A DNA stretch of 9,383 nucleotides, taken from positions 1 through 9,383 of the forward strand of contig DATFQY010000084.1 of NCBI GenBank assembly GCA_035263845.1, read 5' to 3'. Below, in pieces: positions 1 through 4,590 of the stretch. Positions within the stretch are counted from its first letter, which is position 1, and every line of letters begins with the position of its first letter. Origin of the DNA: JAWOLE01 sp035263845 (lineage in GTDB: Bacteria > Acidobacteriota > Thermoanaerobaculia > UBA5066 > Gp7-AA6). Made by a program: the position numbers and the translations under genes. Under the pieces are notes generated by a model that was not told where the DNA came from, did not search any database, and saw nothing but the letters and a program-made list of their open reading frames with translations.

Positions 1-499
1 GCAGGAGGGGAAGTTCGTCGAACGCTTCACCGCGACCGGCGTCCGCATGCAGACTGGCAGGTCGAGTACGGTGATGATTACCGTCGAGCGCTGGTCCACG
101 CCGGAAGAGCGGCAGATGCTCCTCGACACGCTCCGCGAGAAAGGGTCGAACGCGCTGGCCGAGGCCCTCTTCAAGATGCCGCGCGTCGGCTTCGTCCGGT
201 TCCCCAACACGACCGGCAAGGACCTCCACTACGCCTGGCAGGCCACGCTGCCCGACGGAACCCGCCGGGTCGTCGTCGGCGCCGAGAGGAATATGACGAT
301 CCATGAGACGGCCAAGTCGGGGCGCTCGCTCCAGTACCAGGTCGGCGTCGTCGAGATGCACTTCGACAAGGACGGAAAGGGCGAAGGGAAACTGTCGGCC
401 ATCGCCAAGGTGGAAGTCGACAAGAACGACCAGGTCGTGATCAAGAACTATGACAGCCAGCCGGTTCGGCTGATCAAGATCCAGACCGAGAAAGGGTAA
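1..499 (+). CDS. Partial CDS, C-terminal part of an uncharacterised, probably secreted protein
   Basis: I do not recognise a named domain. The reading frame is open from base 2 to the TAA at 497-499, so the gene continues upstream of the window. The first in-frame Met (base 47) has no ribosome binding site before it and is preceded by coherent coding sequence (frame reads QEGKFVERFTATGVRM), so it is almost certainly internal. The visible part of about 165 residues is hydrophilic with no membrane segment. It contains a TVMITVERWSTPEER stretch near the start, a central KDLHYAWQATLPDG segment and many alternating beta-like stretches at the end. From memory it resembles a small acidobacterial family of exported hypothetical proteins with an N-terminal signal peptide, which here would lie outside the window. 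Kinase 1 follows after 67 bases on the same strand but appears to have its own promoter. Confidence 0.75.
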   Translation, partial: QEGKFVERFTATGVRMQTGRSSTVMITVERWSTPEERQMLLDTLREKGSNALAEALFKMPRVGFVRFPNTTGKDLHYAWQATLPDGTRRVVVGAERNMTIHETAKSGRSLQYQVGVVEMHFDKDGKGEGKLSAIAKVEVDKNDQVVIKNYDSQPVRLIKIQTEKG

Positions 500-511
500 T
501 CAACCAGGGCG

Positions 512-528
512 CGCGGCTCCGAACCGCG
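512..528 (+). terminator. Weak GC hairpin after the first gene
   Basis: CGCGG (512-516) and CCGCG (524-528) form a five-pair stem with a seven-base loop, 12 bases after the TAA of the first gene. There is no T-tract. It may slow or end transcription before kinase 1, but the stem is short and could be chance in GC-rich DNA. Confidence 0.25.
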
Positions 529-530
529 GA

Positions 531-566
531 GGACGGAATTCGCCCGGGACGGTAGTATCCGTCCGC
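531..566 (+). promoter_or_regulatory. Putative promoter/operator of kinase 1
   Basis: The hexamer TAGTAT (553-558) fits the TANNNT form of a bacterial -10 box and ends eight bases before the GTG start at 567. It is enclosed exactly by an inverted repeat, GGACGG (547-552) and CCGTCC (559-564). A further direct copy of GGACGG lies at 531-536. No Shine-Dalgarno sequence precedes the GTG, so the transcript may begin at or next to the start codon. I see no convincing -35 box. The symmetrical half-sites around the -10 look like a possible repressor site. This is inference from sequence symmetry only. Confidence 0.45.
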
Positions 567-3500
567 GTGAGCCTGTCTCCGGGAACCCGTCTCGGCGCCT
601 ACACGATCCTCGAGCCGCTCGGTGCGGGCGGAATGGGCGAGGTGTACCGCGCGCGAGACACGCGCCTGGGGCGCGAGGTCGCGATCAAGGTCCTGCCCGA
701 GGAGTTCGCCGCCGACCGCGAGCGGGTCGCCCGCTTCGAGCGGGAGGCGAAGTCCGCCTCCGCCCTGAACCACCCCAACGTCGTCACGATCTACGAGGTC
801 GGACGGGAGGGATCGGCCTTCTTCATCGCGATGGAGCTGGTCGAAGGGCAGAGCCTCCGGGAGATCGTCTCGGCCGGGCCCCTCCCCTTCCGCCGGGTGC
901 TGTCGCTGGGCTCGCAGATCGCCGAGGGGCTCTCGCGGGCGCACTCCACGGGCATCGTCCACCGGGACTTGAAGCCCGAGAACCTCATGATCTCCCGCGA
1001 CGGCTTCGTCAAGATCCTCGACTTCGGCCTGGCGAAGAAGACGGATCCTTCTCAAGGAGGCGAATCCCAGCTCGAGACCTCCGGCGGCTCGTTGACGGGC
1101 GGCGGCGTCGTTCTCGGGACGACGGCCTACATGTCTCCCGAGCAGGCGGGCGGCCGGGCCGTGGACTTCCGCTCCGACCAGTTTGCGCTCGGCTGCGTGC
1201 TCTACGAGATGGCTTCGGGCGTGAAGCCCTTCTGGAAGGAGACGGCGGTGGAGACCCTGTCCTCGATCCTGCGCGACGACCCCACGCCGCTCGCCGCCGT
1301 GGACGCGCGCCTGCCGGCGCCGCTTTGCTGGATCATCGAGCGCTGCCTTGCCAAGGACCCCGAGGAGCGCTACGCCTCGACGCGCGACCTCGCGGTGGAC
1401 CTGTCGTCGCTCAAGGAGCGCTTCCGCGATGCGACGGCGCCTTCCGCGCGCCCGTCCACCGATTCGGCGCTTCCCCTCCCAAGGACGGGATTCGTCGGCC
1501 GGGAGAAAGAGAAGAAGGCGATCGCCGAACTGCTGCGGCGGCCCGGCGTCGTGCTCGTGACGCTGACGGGACCGGGCGGCATCGGCAAGTCGCGCCTGGC
1601 GCTCGAGGTCGCGCGCGAGCTCGCGGCAGAGCTGCCCGGGGGCTCGCACTTCGTGCCGCTCGAGCCGGTGGCCGACCCGGAGGCGATGGCGTCGGCGATC
1701 CTGAAGACGCTCGGCGCCCGGGAGGAAGACGCCGGGGCGCCGCCCCTGCCCGCGTTGAAGAAGAGGTTGCGCGCCGCGACATCCAGGCCCCTTCTTCTCC
1801 TCCTCGACAGCTTCGAGCACCTGCTCTCCGCCGCGCCTCTCGTCGCGGAGATCGCCTCCTCCGGGCCCGGCGCCCGGATCCTCGTCACCAGCCGCTCGCC
1901 GCTGCACGTCTACGGCGAGCACGAGTTCCCGGTCCCGCCGCTGGGGCTGCCGGACCCGCGCACGACGTCCGTCGAAGAGCTCTCCAGGAGCGAGGCCATC
2001 GCGCTGTTCGCCCAGCGCGCGGCGGCGGTCAAGCCGGACTTCGCGATGACGGAGGAGTCGGCGCGCGCGACCGCGGAGATCTGCTTGCGCCTCGACGGCC
2101 TGCCGCTGGCCATCGAGCTCGCGGCGGCCCGCGTCAAGCTCCTGACGCCGGCGGCAATGCGCGCGCGCCTGGAGAAGCGCTTGCAGCTTCTGACCGGGGG
2201 CGCGCGCGACCTGCCGGCGCGGCAGCAGACTCTGCGCGGGGCGATCGACTGGAGCCACGACCTGCTGACCCAGGAGGAGCAGAAGCTCTTTCGCCGGCTG
2301 TCGGTCTTCGCCGGCGGCTTCACCCTCGAGGCCGCGGAGGCGGTCTGCAACGCCCGCGAGGACCTGGGCCTCGACCCGCTCGACGGGATCGGATCGCTCC
2401 TGGACAAGAGCCTGTTGCGCGAGTCTCCTTCCGCCGCCGGAGAGCCCCGCTTCTTCCTGCTCGAGACGATCCGCGAGTATGCGCTGGAGCGGCTCGCCGC
2501 GAGCGGCGGGGAGTCCGCGACGCGGCGCGCCCACGCCGCCTACTGCCTCGTCCTCGCCGAGGACAAGGCTTACGAGCAGCATTCCCCGGACGCCGGGCCG
2601 CCGTCCCCCGGTCTGCCGCCGAAGAGCGGCGCTTCCGGCGCCACGTCCACGCCGTCGCTCGAGCAGTTCGAGGTCGAGCGGGAGAACTTCCGGTCGGCGC
2701 TGGACTGGTTGATCGAGCACGGCGAGGCCGAATGGGGCCTGCGGCTCGGGGCCGCGCTTCTCCAGTACTGGGACGAGCGCGAGCACCAGTCCGAGGGATC
2801 CGACCGGTTGAGCAAGCTCCTGGCGCTGCCGAAAGCCGCCGCTCCGACGCGGCTGCGCGCGAGAGGCCTGTTCGCGCTGGGAGTCTTGTCCCCCGATCCC
2901 GCCAGTGCCCGCGCCCTCTTCGAGGAGTCGCTGCGCATCAGCCGCGAGCTGGACGACAAGAGGGGAATCGCCGTGGCGCTGAACGCGGTGGCGGTCAGCG
3001 CCGAAAAGCAGGGAAACCTCGAGGAGTCGTACCGGCTCTTCGAGGAAAGCCTGCTGGTCTGGAAGGACCTGGGCGACCCGGTCGCCGTCGCCCGCGCACT
3101 CTCCAACATGGCCAGCGTCGCGCGGCGAGACGGCCGGCCGGAGGACGCGCTCGCGCTCCTCGAGGAGAACCTCGCCCTGTCCCGTGCCCTCGGAGACCGG
3201 CCCGGGGCGGCCTGGGCGCTCAACCAGCAGGGCGACCTCGCGCGCGAGCGGGGAGACCGGGAGGCCGCCGCTCGCGCGTACTCCGAGAGCCTCGCGATGT
3301 TCCGCGAGGCGGGCGACCGCTGGGGGATCGCCGGAACGCTGTCGGACCTGGGTGGGCTGGCTCGCGACGGCAGCGATTTCGACGCGGCGGAACGGCTCTA
3401 CGCGGAGAGCCTCGCCGCCTTCCAGGAGCTCGACTACAAGAGAGGGATCGCCCGGATCCTCGACGCGTTCGCGGGAACCGCCGCCCGGCGGTCGCGCCCG

Positions 3501-3704
3501 GAGCGCGCGCTCCGCCTGGCGGGAGCGGCGGCCGCGCTGCGGCACTCCCTGGGAGCGGTCACGGAGCCGGCCGAGCAGTCCCGCACCGAAAAAGACCTCG
3601 AGCCGGCTCGCGCGTCCCTCTCCAACACGGCGGGCGCCGCCGCGTGGATGGAGGGATGGGGAATGGCGCCGGAGGAAGCGATCCGGGAAGCCCTGAAGAC
3701 CTAG
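567..3704 (+). CDS. Ser/Thr protein kinase fused to a STAND-type NTPase and TPR array
   Basis: A 1045-residue multidomain signalling protein. Residues 12-285 form a Hanks-type kinase with all key motifs: glycine loop GAGGMGEV (19-26), Lys41, Glu60, HRDLKPEN (132-139, catalytic Asp134), DFG (152-154), SPE (190-192). The activation segment is rich in Ser and Thr, suiting autophosphorylation. Residues 305-640 form an NB-ARC-like STAND ATPase of the AfsR/LuxR-associated type: Walker A GPGGIGKS (335-342), Walker B ending in Asp414, TSR (441-443), GLPLAIEL (511-518). A Pro/Ser/Gly-rich stretch (about 672-697) leads to TPR-like helices and five 40-residue repeats (785-984). The end (985-1043) resembles the C-terminus of AfsR-like ATPases. 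There is no membrane segment, signal peptide or DNA-binding domain, so it is probably a cytosolic scaffold-type kinase. GTG at 567 is chosen because MSLSPGTRLG matches the N-terminus of kinase 2 (MPLSAGTRLG). Substrates are unknown. Confidence 0.93.
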   Translation: MSLSPGTRLGAYTILEPLGAGGMGEVYRARDTRLGREVAIKVLPEEFAADRERVARFEREAKSASALNHPNVVTIYEVGREGSAFFIAMELVEGQSLREIVSAGPLPFRRVLSLGSQIAEGLSRAHSTGIVHRDLKPENLMISRDGFVKILDFGLAKKTDPSQGGESQLETSGGSLTGGGVVLGTTAYMSPEQAGGRAVDFRSDQFALGCVLYEMASGVKPFWKETAVETLSSILRDDPTPLAAVDARLPAPLCWIIERCLAKDPEERYASTRDLAVDLSSLKERFRDATAPSARPSTDSALPLPRTGFVGREKEKKAIAELLRRPGVVLVTLTGPGGIGKSRLALEVARELAAELPGGSHFVPLEPVADPEAMASAILKTLGAREEDAGAPPLPALKKRLRAATSRPLLLLLDSFEHLLSAAPLVAEIASSGPGARILVTSRSPLHVYGEHEFPVPPLGLPDPRTTSVEELSRSEAIALFAQRAAAVKPDFAMTEESARATAEICLRLDGLPLAIELAAARVKLLTPAAMRARLEKRLQLLTGGARDLPARQQTLRGAIDWSHDLLTQEEQKLFRRLSVFAGGFTLEAAEAVCNAREDLGLDPLDGIGSLLDKSLLRESPSAAGEPRFFLLETIREYALERLAASGGESATRRAHAAYCLVLAEDKAYEQHSPDAGPPSPGLPPKSGASGATSTPSLEQFEVERENFRSALDWLIEHGEAEWGLRLGAALLQYWDEREHQSEGSDRLSKLLALPKAAAPTRLRARGLFALGVLSPDPASARALFEESLRISRELDDKRGIAVALNAVAVSAEKQGNLEESYRLFEESLLVWKDLGDPVAVARALSNMASVARRDGRPEDALALLEENLALSRALGDRPGAAWALNQQGDLARERGDREAAARAYSESLAMFREAGDRWGIAGTLSDLGGLARDGSDFDAAERLYAESLAAFQELDYKRGIARILDAFAGTAARRSRPERALRLAGAAAALRHSLGAVTEPAEQSRTEKDLEPARASLSNTAGAAAWMEGWGMAPEEAIREALKT
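2919..3518 (+). repeat. Five tandem 40-residue TPR units (120-bp period, within kinase 1)
   Basis: Residues 785-984 of kinase 1 divide into five units starting at residues 785, 825, 865, 905 and 945, with no insertion or deletion between them. Each starts with an aromatic or Leu followed by xE(S/N)L, has a turn of the form D-x-x-x-x-A near position 15, and ends in (A/S)xxL or AxxA before the next unit. Units 1 and 5 share nearly the same turn (ELDDKRGIA and ELDYKRGIA). The 40-residue period is longer than the classic 34-residue TPR and fits the long TPR type found in STAND proteins. It is probably a superhelical protein- or ligand-binding surface. Confidence 0.85.
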
Positions 3705-3717
3705 AAAACTCGAATCT

Positions 3718-3745
3718 CGAATTTCGTGCTTCGGATTTCGTGCGT
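3718..3745. repeat. Two-copy 14-bp tandem repeat between convergent genes
   Basis: CGAATTTCGTGCTT (3718-3731) is followed directly by CGGATTTCGTGCGT (3732-3745), with two differences in 14 bases. It fills most of the 43-base gap between the convergent stop codons of kinase 1 (TAG 3702-3704) and the DUF4242 gene (TAA, 3750-3748 on the minus strand). It is AT-richer than the surrounding coding sequence. Only four-base inverted arms are visible, so it is not an evident intrinsic terminator. It may be a small dispersed intergenic repeat. Confidence 0.6.
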
Positions 3746-3747
3746 CC

Positions 3748-4020
3748 TTATTCGGCGGTCGAGGGATCGATCAGGCGGCGGACGGCGGCAACCCGGTTGG
3801 CGGGAAACCCGCCGCGCCGGGCGTGCTCGCGCACGGTCGCCTCGTCGGGCGCGAGGTACACGCAGTAGAGCTTGTCGCCGGTCACGTAGCTCTGGAGCCA
3901 CTGGATCTCGGGTCCCATCTCGCGCAGGATGGCGACCGACTTCGCCGAGATCTGGCGAATCTCGGAGTCACTCAAGTTTCCCAGCCCCGGAATCTCCCTC
4001 TCGATCACGAACTTGGGCAT
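3748..4020 (-). CDS. DUF4242 family protein (SCO4226-like, possible nickel-binding)
   Basis: A 90-residue protein, the usual full length for DUF4242. It starts MPKFVIEREIPG and ends in the characteristic CVYLAPDEATVREHARRGG block followed by FPANRV and a terminal IDPSTAE. Candidate metal ligands are Cys53, Glu60, Glu65 and His66. The family has a ferredoxin-like fold, and its Streptomyces member SCO4226 is described as nickel-binding. The physiological role is not settled, so metal binding here is inference by family. It has no signal peptide and is expected in the cytosol. The gene lies 22 bases downstream of the OsmC gene on the same strand with a strong Shine-Dalgarno sequence, so it is very likely the second gene of that operon. 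It converges with kinase 1. Confidence 0.9.
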   Translation of the reverse strand: MPKFVIEREIPGLGNLSDSEIRQISAKSVAILREMGPEIQWLQSYVTGDKLYCVYLAPDEATVREHARRGGFPANRVAAVRRLIDPSTAE

Positions 4021-4024
4021 CGCA

Positions 4025-4034
4025 CCCTCCCTCC
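4025..4034 (-). promoter_or_regulatory. Shine-Dalgarno sequence of the DUF4242 gene
   Basis: On the minus strand GGAGGGAGGG precedes the ATG at 4020 by four bases, offering two overlapping GGAGG cores. This fixes the start and contrasts with the upstream OsmC gene, which has no such site. Confidence 0.8.
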
Positions 4035-4042
4035 GCTTCTTA

Positions 4043-4543
4043 TCACGAACCCCAGCGCACGCGCATATCCGGGGGGCGCGTCAGCGTCTGCATGACGACG
4101 CAGTACTGCTCCGTCTTCTCCCGCAGGGCCCGCACCTGCTCCGGCGTCGCCCCCGGCGCTTCGATGTCGAAGTCCATCCGGATCTGCTCGAACCCGACCG
4201 GGACCTCGCGCGAGAGTCCCAGCGTTCCCCGCAGGTCCAGGTCTCCCTCGACCGTCACCTCGATCCGCTCGACCGGCACGCCCATGGCCGCCGCCACCAT
4301 CTGGCAGGTGATCTGCGCGCACGCGGCGAGCGCGCCCAGCAGCAGGTCGCCCGAGCAGGCCGCCGTCCCCGGTCCGCCCACGCCGGTGTGGGCCTGCGCC
4401 TCGTAGACCGCGCGGCCGATGTCTACCGAGCACGCGACCGGCGCCGCGGACTGGCTGCCCGAGGCGCGCAGCGTGATCCTCGACGCCGACGGGTCGGCCC
4501 GGTACTTCTCCTTGAGCGGCTTCTGGACGGATTTGATGTCCAT
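4043..4543 (-). CDS. OsmC family protein (peroxiredoxin-like organic hydroperoxide reductase fold)
   Basis: A 166-residue protein of the OsmC/Ohr fold, which forms dimers and reduces organic hydroperoxides through a pair of cysteines. The first motif is ACSGDLLLGALAACAQ (62-77) with the presumed peroxidatic Cys75. The second is EQYCVVMQTL (145-154) with the presumed resolving Cys148. Three more cysteines (38, 63, 80) are present; Cys63 and Cys80 flank the first motif. The usual Glu of the active-site helix is replaced by Asp66. It is closer to the general OsmC-like group than to classical Ohr, so substrate is uncertain. It has no signal peptide and is cytosolic. It is first in an operon with the DUF4242 gene and is transcribed divergently from kinase 2 across a 47-base gap. 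No Shine-Dalgarno sequence precedes the ATG; a TANNNT hexamer eight bases before it suggests a leaderless message. Confidence 0.9.
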   Translation of the reverse strand: MDIKSVQKPLKEKYRADPSASRITLRASGSQSAAPVACSVDIGRAVYEAQAHTGVGGPGTAACSGDLLLGALAACAQITCQMVAAAMGVPVERIEVTVEGDLDLRGTLGLSREVPVGFEQIRMDFDIEAPGATPEQVRALREKTEQYCVVMQTLTRPPDMRVRWGS

Positions 4544-4590
4544 GGATCCGGACGATATCGAAACCCACGCCGATGTAGTCTTGCCGCTCC
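4544..4590. promoter_or_regulatory. Overlapping divergent promoters of the OsmC operon and kinase 2
   Basis: The gap between the two start codons is 47 bases. On the plus strand TAGTCT (4576-4581) ends nine bases before the kinase 2 ATG (4591). On the minus strand TATCGT (4557-4552) ends eight bases before the OsmC ATG (4543). With a normal 17-base spacer, the -35 region of each promoter would fall on or next to the -10 of the other (about 4553-4558 for kinase 2 and 4575-4580 for OsmC). Neither -35 resembles TTGACA. If both hexamers are used, polymerase could not occupy both promoters at once. Confidence 0.5.

Noticed and set aside
47..499. Met at base 47 as the true start of the first gene
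   Set aside because: The frame is open to the window edge with plausible coding sequence, and no Shine-Dalgarno or TANNNT site lies at a suitable distance before it.
474..3545. A 1023-codon open frame on the minus strand opposite kinase 1
   Set aside because: It is a shadow of high GC codon bias: Arg/Ala/Gly-rich composition, no recognisable domain, no ribosome binding site, and it runs opposite a clear kinase gene.
1325..3868. An 847-codon open frame on the plus strand in another frame of kinase 1
   Set aside because: Composition is Arg/Ala/Gly/Pro-biased, it has no domain, and it reads through the kinase 1 stop and into the convergent gene.
4541..4560. Short palindromes (CCATGG, GGATCC, GATATC) at the OsmC start as an operator
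   Set aside because: These are separate six-base palindromes without a shared centre, and some fall within coding sequence. I cannot distinguish them from chance.
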